Of a stretch of 64,000 bases of DNA, positions 50,208 to 63,336 are shown in pieces. The notes below the pieces were generated by a model. That model ran no database searches. It was not told the DNA's origin and saw only the letters and a program-made list of their open reading frames with translations. The translations under genes and the position numbers were made by a program. Location of the stretch: contig JAEWFT010000021.1 in assembly GCA_023388715.1 (NCBI GenBank), positions 67,120 to 131,119 of the forward strand, written 5' to 3'. Each line of letters opens with the position of its first letter. Position 1 is the first letter of the stretch. Source of the stretch: Pseudomonadota bacterium (GTDB lineage: Bacteria; Pseudomonadota; Gammaproteobacteria; Xanthomonadales; Xanthomonadaceae).

Positions 50208-50344
50208 TGCCGCCTCCTTGTCCTGGGCGACTGTGGCAGCGCTGCGTGGCGCGAGGGTGAGGTCGCCCGCTCCGGTGCTGGCGACCTCGCCATCCCCGTG
50301 CCAATCTGGACGCGCCGTGCGCACCAACCCGTGGAGTGAGTGGC

Positions 50345-50653
50345 ATGTACCTGATCCAGCTGTTCCTGCCGCTGTACGACAACGCGGGACAGGCGTTCCC
50401 GCGCACGCTGTTCGACGCCGTGCGCGCCGAACTGGCGGACGCGTTTGGTGGCGTGACCGCCTACACCCGCGCCCCGGCGACCGGCCTGTGGGAGGACGAC
50501 GCCGGCCGGGTCCAACGCGACGACGTGCTGCTGTTCGAGGTGATGGCCGAGGCGATCGACCGCGACTGGTGGACGGCCTATCGCAACGGGCTGGAGCAGC
50601 GCTTCCGCCAGGACGAAGTGCTGGTGCGGGCCACCGCGGTGGAGCGCCTGTAG
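50345..50653 (+). CDS. Hypothetical protein
   Basis: 102-residue soluble protein, YLIQLFLPLYDNAGQAFPRT ... LLFEVMAEAIDRDWWTAYRN ... DEVLVRATAVERL, with a predicted alpha-beta dimeric-barrel (ABM-like) pattern but no recognised family. ATG 50345 preferred; an in-frame GTG lies 9 bp upstream. Convergent with acnA. Confidence 0.72.
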   Translation: MYLIQLFLPLYDNAGQAFPRTLFDAVRAELADAFGGVTAYTRAPATGLWEDDAGRVQRDDVLLFEVMAEAIDRDWWTAYRNGLEQRFRQDEVLVRATAVERL

Positions 50654-50696
50654 GCAAGCCGGGAGCCGGGGTGGCGCACCGGCCCCCGCTGCATGG

Positions 50697-53444
<2,748 letters not shown>

Positions 53445-53555
53445 GGGGGATCTCCGCGAAAGGATGCGATCCCCAGTGTACGTTGCCGGCGCAGCGCGGG
53501 TGTTGAAGGCGCGCAACGCTGCAATGGCAGCGACGGGCGCTCGGTACGCACCCGG

Positions 53556-53580
53556 AAGTATGTATAATCCATGCATACTT
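53556..53580 (+). promoter_or_regulatory. Palindromic promoter-operator of the vapB-like gene
   Basis: AAGTATG (53556-53562) and CATACTT (53574-53580) are inverted copies flanking TATAAT (53563-53568), a perfect -10 box. A repressor bound here would cover the -10, fitting autorepression by a VapB/VapC complex. Confidence 0.75.
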
Positions 53581-53598
53581 AAGCCGGATGCCCGCCCG

Positions 53599-53802
53599 AT
53601 GGAAGCGACCGTTGCCGAGCGCGGCCAGATCACCCTGCCGAAGGCCGTGCGCGACGCGCTGGGCCTGACCAAGGGCAGCGTGCTCAAGGTCGAATTGGAG
53701 GGCAGCCGCATCGTGCTGAGCAAGCACGTGGACGACGCGATCTCGCGCGTACGCGGCAGGTTCGCGCTGGATGCGGCGGCCAAGGACGGCGGCGACGCAT
53801 GA
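53599..53802 (+). CDS. vapB: AbrB/MazE-family antitoxin (VapB-like)
   Basis: 67-residue AbrB (swapped-hairpin) DNA-binding protein: TVAERGQITLPKAVRDALGL-TKGSVLKVELEGSRIVL, followed by an acidic, flexible tail that in VapB proteins wraps the toxin. ATG 53599 is 31 nt downstream of the -10. Its stop overlaps the start of the PIN toxin gene (ATGA). Confidence 0.88.
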   Translation: MEATVAERGQITLPKAVRDALGLTKGSVLKVELEGSRIVLSKHVDDAISRVRGRFALDAAAKDGGDA

Positions 53803-54200
53803 TCGCCGTCGATGCCGCGGTCCTGGTGGAGCTGCTGGCCGACGGCCCGCGCGCCGACGCCGTGGAGTCCTGCCTGCGCCGCAGCCTGGGCAGCGGCAAG
53901 GTGGTGGTGTGCGACGCCGCCCTGGCCCAGGTCTGCGCCAGCCTGCGCAACGGCGCGGACGCGCTGGCCGCGCTGGAGGACATGGGCATCCATTACAGCG
54001 CCACCGAGGCCAAGTCGGCCGTGCGCGCCGGCGAGATGCAGCGCCGCCATCGCAGCCGCACCGGGCAGGACCGCGCGCTGGCCGACTTCCTGACCGGGGC
54101 CCATGCGCTGCTGCAATGCGACGGCCTGATCGCCTTCGACGCCGGCTTCCATCGCGACTATTTCAAGGGCCTCAAGCTGGTCGTGCCGGCCGAGTCCTGA
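53799..54200 (+). CDS. vapC: PIN-domain toxin ribonuclease (VapC-like)
   Basis: 133-residue PIN domain protein. Acidic active-site residues are recognisable: IAVDAAVLVELLAD (first Asp), AALAQVCASLRN (Glu position occupied by Gln/none of the usual), TGQDRALADFLTGAHALLQC (Asp) and LIAFDAGFHRDYF (final Asp). The second acidic residue, usually a conserved Glu in a segment like xxExxxVL, appears to be Gln, so catalytic activity should be checked. Translationally coupled to vapB. Confidence 0.85.
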   Translation: MIAVDAAVLVELLADGPRADAVESCLRRSLGSGKVVVCDAALAQVCASLRNGADALAALEDMGIHYSATEAKSAVRAGEMQRRHRSRTGQDRALADFLTGAHALLQCDGLIAFDAGFHRDYFKGLKLVVPAES

Positions 54201-54239
54201 TTCTTTCCTAGCCAACACCCGATACCCACGGAGACCCCC

Positions 54240-56831
54240 ATGCTCGAGACCTACCGCCAGCACGCCGCCGAACGGGCCGCGCTGGGCATCCCCCCGCTGC
54301 CGCTGACCGCGCAGCAGACCGCGGACCTGATCGAACTGATCAAGGCGCCACCGGCAGGCGAAGCCGAGGAACTGGTCCACCTGCTCAGCCACCGCGTCCC
54401 CGCCGGCGTGGACGAGGCCGCCAAGGTCAAGGCCAGCTACCTGGCGGCGCTCGCGTTCGGCAGCGAGGGCACCCCGCACATCACCCCGAAGCGCGCCACC
54501 GAACTGCTCGGCACCATGCTGGGCGGCTACAACATCGCGCCGCTGGTCGAACTGCTCGACCACGCCGAGCTGGGCACCGTGGCCGCGGATGCGCTCAAGC
54601 ACACCCTGCTGGTGTTCGATGCCTTCCACGACGTGGAGCAGAAGGCCAAGGCCGGCAACGCCAATGCCAAGGCGGTGCTGCAAAGCTGGGCCGATGCCGA
54701 GTGGTTCACCAGCAAGCCGGAAGTGCCGCCGTCGCTGACCGTCACCGTGTTCAAGGTGCCCGGTGAGACCAATACCGACGACTTGTCGCCGGCGCCGGAT
54801 GCGACCACCCGCCCCGACATTCCGATGCACGCGCTGGCGATGCTGAAGAACAGGCGCCCCGACGCGCCGTTCGTGCCCGAGGAGGACGGCAAGCGCGGCC
54901 CGATCGCCGAGATCCAGGCGCTCAAGCAGAAGGGCCACTTGGTCGCCTACGTGGGCGACGTGGTCGGCACCGGCTCCAGCCGCAAGTCGGCGACCAACAG
55001 CGTGCTGTGGTGGACCGGTGACGACATTCCCTACATCCCCAACAAGCGCGCCGGCGGCGTGTGCCTGGGCGGCAAGATCGCGCCGATCTTCTACAACACG
55101 ATGGAGGACGCGGGCGCGCTGCCGATCGAGCTGGACGTGGCGCAGATGGAGCATGGCGACGTCATCGAGCTGCGCCCCTACGACGGCAAGGCGCTGAAGG
55201 ACGGCAGCGTGATCGCCGATTTCGAGGTCAAGTCCGACGTCCTGTTCGACGAGGTGCGCGCCGGCGGCCGCATCCCGCTGATCATCGGCCGCGGCCTGAC
55301 CGCCAAGGCGCGCGAGGCGCTGGGCCTGCCGGCCTCCACCCTGTTCCGCCAGCCGCAGCAGCCGGCCGACAGCGGCAAGGGCTATACCCTGGCGCAGAAG
55401 ATGGTCGGACGCGCGTGTGGCCTGCCGGAGGGGCAGGGCATCCGCCCGGGCACCTACTGCGAGCCGAAGATGACCTCGGTGGGGTCGCAGGACACCACCG
55501 GCCCGATGACGCGCGACGAGCTCAAGGACCTGGCCTGCCTGGGCTTCTCGGCGGACCTGGTGATGCAGTCGTTCTGCCATACCGCGGCCTATCCCAAGCC
55601 GGTCGACGTCAGGACCCACCACACCCTGCCGGATTTCATCAGCACCCGCGGCGGCATCTCGCTGCGGCCGGGTGACGGGGTGATCCACAGCTGGCTCAAC
55701 CGCATGCTGCTTCCCGACACCGTCGGCACCGGCGGCGATTCGCACACGCGCTTCCCGGTGGGCATCTCGTTCCCGGCAGGCTCCGGCCTGGTGGCGTTTG
55801 CCGCGGCGACCGGGGTGATGCCGCTGGACATGCCGGAATCGGTGCTGGTGCGCTTCAAGGGCACGATGCAGCCGGGCGTGACCCTGCGCGACCTGGTCCA
55901 TGCCATCCCCTTGTACGCGATCAAGCAGGGGCTGCTGACGGTCGAGAAGAAGGGAAAGAAGAACATCTTCTCCGGCCGCATCCTCGAGATCGAGGGCCTG
56001 TCCACGCTGAAGGTGGAGCAGGCGTTCGAACTGGCCGATGCCTCCGCCGAGCGTTCCGCCGCCGGCTGCACGGTCAAGCTCGACAAGGAGCCGGTGATCG
56101 AATACCTCACCTCCAACATCACCCTGCTGAAGTGGATGATCGCCGAGGGCTACCAGGACGCGCGTTCGCTCGCCCGCCGCATCGAGAAGATGGAGGCATG
56201 GCTGGCCGATCCGCAGCTGCTGCAGGCCGACGCCGACGCCGAGTACGCGGCGGTGATCGAGATCGATCTCGACCAGGTGGTGGAGCCGATCGTCTGCTGC
56301 CCGAACGACCCCGACGACGCCCGGACCCTGTCGGAGGTGGCGGGCGCGCAGATCGACGAAGTGTTCATCGGCTCGTGCATGACCAACATCGGCCACTTCC
56401 GCGCCGCCGCGAAGCTGCTGGAAGGCAAGCGCGACATCCCCACGCGGCTGTGGGTGGCGCCGCCCACCAAGATGGACGCCAGCGAGCTGACCAAGGAAGG
56501 CCATTACGGCACCTTCGGCGCAGCCGGCGCGCGGATGGAGATGCCGGGGTGCTCGTTGTGCATGGGCAACCAGGCGCAGATCCGCGAGGGCGCCACCGCG
56601 ATGTCCACCAGCACCCGCAACTTCCCGAACCGACTGGGCCGAAACACCAACGTGTACCTGGGTTCGGCGGAACTGGCGGCGATCTGCTCGCGCCTGGGCC
56701 GCATCCCGAGCCGCGAGGAGTACATGGCGGACATCGGCGTGATCAACGAGAAGGGCGCCGAGATCTACCGCTACATGAACTTCGACCAGATCCAGGAATA
56801 CCAGGACGTGGCCGATACCGTGGCGGCCTGA
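54240..56831 (+). CDS. acnB: Bifunctional aconitate hydratase B / 2-methylisocitrate dehydratase
   Basis: 863-residue housekeeping aconitase of the TCA cycle. N-terminal HEAT-like domain (about 1-160, RQHAAERAALGIPPLPLTAQ), the swivel domain with GDVVGTGSSRKSATNSV, and the cluster domain with VGSQDTTGPMTRDELKDLAC, TGGDSHTRFP, IGSCMTNIGHFR and MPGCSLCMGNQ. Followed by a strong terminator. In Xanthomonas the acnB gene is known as rpfA. Confidence 0.98.
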   Translation: MLETYRQHAAERAALGIPPLPLTAQQTADLIELIKAPPAGEAEELVHLLSHRVPAGVDEAAKVKASYLAALAFGSEGTPHITPKRATELLGTMLGGYNIAPLVELLDHAELGTVAADALKHTLLVFDAFHDVEQKAKAGNANAKAVLQSWADAEWFTSKPEVPPSLTVTVFKVPGETNTDDLSPAPDATTRPDIPMHALAMLKNRRPDAPFVPEEDGKRGPIAEIQALKQKGHLVAYVGDVVGTGSSRKSATNSVLWWTGDDIPYIPNKRAGGVCLGGKIAPIFYNTMEDAGALPIELDVAQMEHGDVIELRPYDGKALKDGSVIADFEVKSDVLFDEVRAGGRIPLIIGRGLTAKAREALGLPASTLFRQPQQPADSGKGYTLAQKMVGRACGLPEGQGIRPGTYCEPKMTSVGSQDTTGPMTRDELKDLACLGFSADLVMQSFCHTAAYPKPVDVRTHHTLPDFISTRGGISLRPGDGVIHSWLNRMLLPDTVGTGGDSHTRFPVGISFPAGSGLVAFAAATGVMPLDMPESVLVRFKGTMQPGVTLRDLVHAIPLYAIKQGLLTVEKKGKKNIFSGRILEIEGLSTLKVEQAFELADASAERSAAGCTVKLDKEPVIEYLTSNITLLKWMIAEGYQDARSLARRIEKMEAWLADPQLLQADADAEYAAVIEIDLDQVVEPIVCCPNDPDDARTLSEVAGAQIDEVFIGSCMTNIGHFRAAAKLLEGKRDIPTRLWVAPPTKMDASELTKEGHYGTFGAAGARMEMPGCSLCMGNQAQIREGATAMSTSTRNFPNRLGRNTNVYLGSAELAAICSRLGRIPSREEYMADIGVINEKGAEIYRYMNFDQIQEYQDVADTVAA

Positions 56832-56856
56832 TCCCACGCGGCACGCGAAGAACAGG

Positions 56857-56885
56857 ACGCCCGGCATTGCCGGGCGTTCTTTTTC
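56857..56885 (+). terminator. Intrinsic terminator of acnB
   Basis: ACGCCCGGCA / TGCCGGGCGT perfect 10-bp stem followed by TCTTTTTC. Confidence 0.92.
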
Positions 56886-57020
56886 CTGAAACGGAAGGTT
56901 GGCGTGCTCGCCCGGGGCAGCTGGCGCCCTGCCGTGAAGGTCCCCCGGCATTGGCGACGCCGATGCCTCCTCATTGATTTCACCGCAGGGCGCCATCCGC
57001 CCCGGTCCCTGTAGCTACTT

Positions 57021-57137
57021 GCCTGATGAAGCTTCAGGCACCAAGGGCATCGGTAGTCCCCGGCCTGTCAGCGAAATCAAGGAGGAGCCGATGGCGCCTT
57101 CTGCCATCGGCGGGGGACATTCGCGGACAGGCCGGGG
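57021..57137. other. Structured intergenic element with nested inverted repeats
   Basis: Three perfect stems in 117 bp: GCCTGA/TCAGGC (57021-57026, 57034-57039); an outer 12-bp stem CCCCGGCCTGTC/GACAGGCCGGGG (57058-57069, 57126-57137); and inside it a 9-bp stem GCCGATGGC/GCCATCGGC (57087-57095, 57103-57111). An AAGGAGGAG sits between outer and inner stems. It could be an ncRNA, a REP/MITE-like element or a terminator. Nothing else is seen in 56886-57190. Confidence 0.6.
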
Positions 57138-57190
57138 GCTGCCGCTGCCCACCTTGCGCTCCGCACTAGATCTGCTTGACTCGGCTTGGC

Positions 57191-57802
57191 TTACGTCAGG
57201 CGCGCGTCCACCGCCGCCGCAAGGTCCCGCCGGCGCAGCACGAAGTCCCACATGCTGCCCCCCATCTGCCGCCACAACACCGCCGAGCGCAGGGCCGACA
57301 GCAGCAGCGCACGGATCTCGGCGACCACGCCGGCCTGCCCAAGATAGTGCGGATTGCCTTGGACCATCACCCGCGGCTTCAGCGTGCTCACGGTATCGGC
57401 GTACAGGCTGCCGAGGCCGGCCACCACGTCGGGATGCGCCGCCCCCAGTCGTTCCGCGGGGGCGGAGAGCGCCTGAACGCCCGTCTGCACCTTGCGGATG
57501 ACCTCGGCCTCGCGCACGAAGCGACGTTCTAGTTGCAGCACCGCCAGCGCCAGCTTGCCCAGCGCCTCGTCCTTGTTGCCATTGGCCAGGTAGTCGCGCA
57601 GCGCGCGCAACCCCTGCCGCAGGTTGCCGGCACCGCCGAACACCGCTTCGGTGTCGGCCGCGTCGATGCGGAACACGCTGTCGAGCACCGCGGCCACCTG
57701 CGCGCCCTCGGCCTGGCCGGTTTCGGCGATGCGGCGCACCTGCGCCAGGGCCTGCAGGAGGCCGGCGAGGGCAAGGGCGCGGTCGTCGAAGGCATTGCTC
57801 AT
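57191..57802 (-). CDS. hflD: High frequency lysogenization protein HflD homologue
   Basis: 203-residue membrane-associated helical protein of the HflD/YcfC family: DRALALAGLLQALAQVRRIA, LRALRDYLANG, KLALAVLQLERRF, RVMVQGNPHYLGQ and VAEIRALLLSALRSAVLWRQMGG. In E. coli HflD inhibits lambda CII; the general cell role is unclear. Overlaps the mnmA stop by one base; mnmA-hflD linkage is normal in gammaproteobacteria. Confidence 0.95.
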   Translation of the reverse strand: MSNAFDDRALALAGLLQALAQVRRIAETGQAEGAQVAAVLDSVFRIDAADTEAVFGGAGNLRQGLRALRDYLANGNKDEALGKLALAVLQLERRFVREAEVIRKVQTGVQALSAPAERLGAAHPDVVAGLGSLYADTVSTLKPRVMVQGNPHYLGQAGVVAEIRALLLSALRSAVLWRQMGGSMWDFVLRRRDLAAAVDARLT

Positions 57803-58935
57803 CAGTGGGTCTCGTGCAGGGAGTCGCCGGGGAACGGCGCGTCGGTGGAAGCGATCACGGCGCCGCCAAGGCACACATCGCCCTCATACAGCACCACGGA
57901 TTGCCCGGGCGTGACCGCACGCTGCGGCTGGTCGAAGCGAACGGCAAGCGCGCCGTCGTCCTCAACCTTCACTTCGCAGGACTCGTCGGGCTGGCGGTAG
58001 CGCGTCTGCGCCGTGCAACGGAAGCGCGTGGCGGGCGGCGTCCCGGCCACCCAGTGCGCAGGCTCGCTGCACAGGGAGGTCGACATCAGCCACGGGCTGT
58101 CATGGCCCTGGTCGACATACAGGATGTTGCGCGCGACGTCCTTGGCCACCACGAACCAGGGTGCCTGCACACGGCCGCGAACGCCGCCGATCTGCAGGCC
58201 CTCGCGCTGGCCGAGGGTGAAATAGAACACACCCGGGTGGGTGCCGACGCGGGTGCCGTCGGGCGCGCGCATCTCGCCTTCGCGGGCGGGAAGGTAGCGG
58301 CCCAGGAACGCGCGGAAATCGCGCTCGCCGATGAAGCAGATGCCGGTCGAATCCTTCTTGGCCGCGGTCGGCAGCCCGTGCCCGGCGGCGATGCGACGCA
58401 CCTCTTCCTTGTTCAGGTCGCCAAGCGGAAAGCGGGTCGCGGCAAGCTGCGCCTGGCCCAGCTGGTGCAGGAAATAACTCTGGTCCTTGCTCCGGTCACG
58501 GGCGCGCAATAACCGATGCCGGCCGTCGATGCAGTCGGTGCGCGCGTAATGCCCGGTGGCGATCGCCACCGCGCCCAGCTCGCGCGCCGCGCCGAGGAAA
58601 TGCTTGAACTTCACCTCGCGGTTGCACAGCACGTCCGGGTTGGGCGTGCGGCCGGCGGCGTACTCGTCGAGGAAATGACGGAAGACCTCGTCCCAGTACG
58701 CGCGGGAGAAGTCGCGGAAGTGGATCGGGATGCCCAGCGTGCCGCAGACCGCCACGGCGTCGCGGCGGTCCTCCTCGGCGCGGCACTCGCCGCTGCCGTC
58801 ATCCGCCCAGTTCTGCATGAACAGGCCGGCGACGTCGCAGCCGGCGTCGCGCAGCAGCAGGGCGGCCACCGAGGAATCCACGCCCCCCGAGACACCCACC
58901 ACCACCCGTTCGCCCACGCCCACGCTGCCGGTCAT
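57802..58935 (-). CDS. mnmA: tRNA-specific 2-thiouridylase MnmA
   Basis: 377-residue enzyme that adds sulfur to U34 of tRNA-Lys, Glu and Gln. PP-loop VGVSGGVDSSVAALLL, catalytic Cys pair in NPDVLCNREVKF (Cys about 108) and in DSTGICFIGERDF (about 203), and the C-terminal beta barrel with PWFVVAKD and GQSVVLYEGDVCLGGAVI. It overlaps the upstream NUDIX gene by four bases (ATGA), forming the unit NUDIX-mnmA-hflD. Confidence 0.97.
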   Translation of the reverse strand: MTGSVGVGERVVVGVSGGVDSSVAALLLRDAGCDVAGLFMQNWADDGSGECRAEEDRRDAVAVCGTLGIPIHFRDFSRAYWDEVFRHFLDEYAAGRTPNPDVLCNREVKFKHFLGAARELGAVAIATGHYARTDCIDGRHRLLRARDRSKDQSYFLHQLGQAQLAATRFPLGDLNKEEVRRIAAGHGLPTAAKKDSTGICFIGERDFRAFLGRYLPAREGEMRAPDGTRVGTHPGVFYFTLGQREGLQIGGVRGRVQAPWFVVAKDVARNILYVDQGHDSPWLMSTSLCSEPAHWVAGTPPATRFRCTAQTRYRQPDESCEVKVEDDGALAVRFDQPQRAVTPGQSVVLYEGDVCLGGAVIASTDAPFPGDSLHETH

Positions 58936-59396
58936 GCCAACTGCTGCACCAGCGAGAGTGGATGCCGGCAGCCGGAAAGGTAATCGGCGGCGCAGCGCCA
59001 GACCAAGGGGCTGCGATGGCGCGGGGCCATCGCCAGCAATTCTTCCGGGGCCAGCCAAAGCGCGCGCTCGATGCCCTCGTCCAGCCGCGCATCGGGCACC
59101 TCGTCCACCGGCTCGGCGGCGAAGGCGAAGCGCAGGTAATGACGCCCGGTCGCCTCCGCCTTCCACTGGTAGGCGCCGACCATGTGGGTAACGCGCACGT
59201 TCCAGCCGGTCTCCTCGCGCGTCTCGCGCACCGCGGCGTCCAGCAGGCTTTCGTTGGGCTCGAGGTGGCCGGCGGGCTGGTTGATCACCAACTCGCCCTG
59301 GGCGCGCTCCTCGACGCACAGCAGTCGCCCGTCGCGCACCACCAGGGTGGCGACGGTGACGTCCGGCTGCCAGAAGCGGCCTTCGCGGTAACTCAT
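58932..59396 (-). CDS. NUDIX hydrolase (NudJ-like phosphatase)
   Basis: 154-residue NUDIX protein. The Nudix box is complete: GHLEPNESLLDAAVRETREE TG within residues 43-64 (GX5EX7REUXEEXGU). The remainder matches the NudJ group that is usually found next to mnmA (VATLVVRDGRLLCVEER, YLRFAFAAEP). NudJ of E. coli acts on nucleoside di-/triphosphates and thiamine pyrophosphate precursors. Divergent from clpS. Confidence 0.93.
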   Translation of the reverse strand: MSYREGRFWQPDVTVATLVVRDGRLLCVEERAQGELVINQPAGHLEPNESLLDAAVRETREETGWNVRVTHMVGAYQWKAEATGRHYLRFAFAAEPVDEVPDARLDEGIERALWLAPEELLAMAPRHRSPLVWRCAADYLSGCRHPLSLVQQLA

Positions 59397-59473
59397 CCCT
59401 TGCCGCCTTGGTTTTGCACGTCCATGGCCGCATTTTCACCCGTGCCGCCCGGGCCGTCCATGTGCCGGGCTTC

Positions 59474-59479
59474 TATAAT
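59474..59479 (+). promoter_or_regulatory. -10 element of clpS, suggesting a leaderless transcript
   Basis: TATAAT lies seven bases before the clpS ATG at 59487, which would place transcription start at or next to the start codon. No good -35 box was seen at the proper distance (GGGCCG). Confidence 0.45.
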
Positions 59480-59486
59480 CCCCCGC

Positions 59487-59819
59487 ATGCCCAACACCCC
59501 CGAAAACCCGCATCCCGGCGCGCCCGACCACGGCGTCGTGTTGGCGCCAAGCCGGCCTGAAGTGGCGCGCCCGCCGCTGTATTCGGTGCTGTTGCTCAAC
59601 GACGACTACACCCCGATGGACTTCGTGGTGGACGTGCTGATGCGCTTCTTCCCGATGACCCTGGAGGCCGCGACCCAGGTGATGCTGCACGTCCACACCC
59701 GCGGGCGCGGCGTGTGCGGCGTGTTCACCCGCGAGATCGCGGAGTCCAAGGTGGCGCAGGTCAACGAGTACGCGCGCCTGAACCAGCACCCGCTGCTGTG
59801 CACGATGGAGCGCGCCTGA
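59487..59819 (+). CDS. clpS: ATP-dependent Clp protease adaptor ClpS
   Basis: 110-residue N-degron adaptor delivering proteins with N-terminal Leu, Phe, Trp or Tyr to ClpAP. A flexible N-terminal tail (about 1-28) is followed by the core YSVLLLNDDYTPMDFVVDVL, MRFFPMTLEAATQVMLHVH, GRGVCGVFTREIAESKV. The residues lining the pocket (NDDYTPM, VMLHVH) are conserved. clpA begins 72 bp downstream. aat, which makes N-end rule substrates, is 2.8 kb away. Confidence 0.96.
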   Translation: MPNTPENPHPGAPDHGVVLAPSRPEVARPPLYSVLLLNDDYTPMDFVVDVLMRFFPMTLEAATQVMLHVHTRGRGVCGVFTREIAESKVAQVNEYARLNQHPLLCTMERA

Positions 59820-59891
59820 CGCCTCCGGCACTTGCCCCCGGCACGTTCGCGCCCTACATAGGGTAGAGACGAATCCGGAGGCACGCGCCCC

Positions 59892-62174
<2,283 letters not shown>

Positions 62175-62231
62175 CCACGCGGCGCCCCGGTCATGGGCGC
62201 TGCTGCTGGCCTGCGGTCATCCCGCAGCACG

Positions 62232-62260
62232 AAAAAAAGGCGGCCAATGGCCGCCTTCTT
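62232..62260. terminator. Bidirectional terminator between clpA and infA
   Basis: Seven As, AAGGCGGCC / GGCCGCCTT (62237-62245 and 62249-62257) and TCTT. It lies between the convergent clpA and infA genes. Confidence 0.9.
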
Positions 62261-62280
62261 CATTGCACCGACGCCGCGCT

Positions 62281-62499
62281 TCAGCGATGCCGGTAGGTGA
62301 TGCGCCCCTTGCTCAGGTCATAGGGGGTCATTTCGACCTTGACCCTGTCCCCGGTGAGGATGCGGATGTAGTTCTTGCGCATGCGTCCGGAGATGTGCGC
62401 GATGATCTCGTGGCCGTTCTCCAACTTCACCCGGAACATGGTGTTCGGGAGGGTTTCGGAGATCGTGCCTTCAAATTCGATGACGTCGTCTTTCGCCAT
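62281..62499 (-). CDS. infA: Translation initiation factor IF-1
   Basis: 72-residue OB-fold (S1-like) protein occupying the ribosomal A site during initiation: KDDVIEFEGTISETLPNTMF, HISGRMRKNYIRILTGDRV, VEMTPYDLSKGRITYRHR. Length and sequence are canonical. It is downstream of aat on the same strand, the order found in E. coli and Xanthomonas. Confidence 0.98.
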   Translation of the reverse strand: MAKDDVIEFEGTISETLPNTMFRVKLENGHEIIAHISGRMRKNYIRILTGDRVKVEMTPYDLSKGRITYRHR

Positions 62500-62586
62500 G
62501 TGTTCCTGCAGTGACAAACAAAGCCGGGTTTCAAGGCCCGAAGCCCGGCATTCTGACACGCGCCGCGCCCGCCTGCAAAAATCCCG

Positions 62587-63336
62587 TTAATCCGGTTCAC
62601 CTGGCGGCAGGCAGGCGTCGCGCGCGTCGACCTCGCCGAACCGCTGCGTCCAGCTGCCCGGCTGCCACGCCAGCTCGCGCAGCGCCAGCACCGCGGCGAT
62701 GTACCGCCCCCGGGGCCACGTCTCCACGCCCAGGCTGCGCGTGTGCGCGTTGGGCACCTGCGCATCGATGATCGGCCAGCCCCAGGAATGCAGCCGGTTC
62801 GCGAGCGCCGCCAGGGCCAGGGTGGAGGCGCCGGAGCGAAGCGAGTACATGCTGTCGCCGCAGAACAGGTGCCCGAACGACAGCCCGAACAGCCCGCCGA
62901 CCAGCGCCTCGCCATCGAAGACCTCGATGCTGTGGGCGATGCCGAGCGCATGCAGCGTGTAGTACGCCGCCTGCATGTCGGCGGTGATCCAGGTGCCGGA
63001 CTGGCCGTCGCGCGGCGCGGCGCACCCGGCAACGACCTGCGCGAAGGCGGTGTCGGCGCGCACGCTCCAGCCGCTGTTGCGCAGCCTGCGCCTCAGGCGC
63101 GAGGGCAGGCGCACGCCATCGGTGCGGAACACCGCGCGCCGCGAAGGGCTCCACCACAGGATCGGCTCGCCATCGGAATACCAGGGGAAGATGCCGCTGG
63201 CATAGGCGTTGAGGACGCGCTCCGGGGAGAGGTCGCCGCCGAACGCAAGCAGGCCGTCGGGCTCGTCCAGCGCCAGATCCACCGGAGGGAAGGGCGCGCG
63301 CGGATCGGGCGCCAGCTGCGGCAACCGCAGCGTCAT
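62587..63336 (-). CDS. aat: Leucyl/phenylalanyl-tRNA-protein transferase
   Basis: 249-residue enzyme attaching Leu or Phe to proteins with N-terminal Arg or Lys, creating the degron read by ClpS-ClpAP. Family motifs: GLLAFGGDLSPERVLNAY, ASGIFPWYSDGEPILWWSPS, SGTWITADMQAAYYTLHALG, GLSFGHLFCGDSMYS, SLGVETWPRGRY. Start overlaps the stop of the upstream GNAT-type gene (TCAT on the plus strand). Confidence 0.97.
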   Translation of the reverse strand: MTLRLPQLAPDPRAPFPPVDLALDEPDGLLAFGGDLSPERVLNAYASGIFPWYSDGEPILWWSPSRRAVFRTDGVRLPSRLRRRLRNSGWSVRADTAFAQVVAGCAAPRDGQSGTWITADMQAAYYTLHALGIAHSIEVFDGEALVGGLFGLSFGHLFCGDSMYSLRSGASTLALAALANRLHSWGWPIIDAQVPNAHTRSLGVETWPRGRYIAAVLALRELAWQPGSWTQRFGEVDARDACLPPGEPD

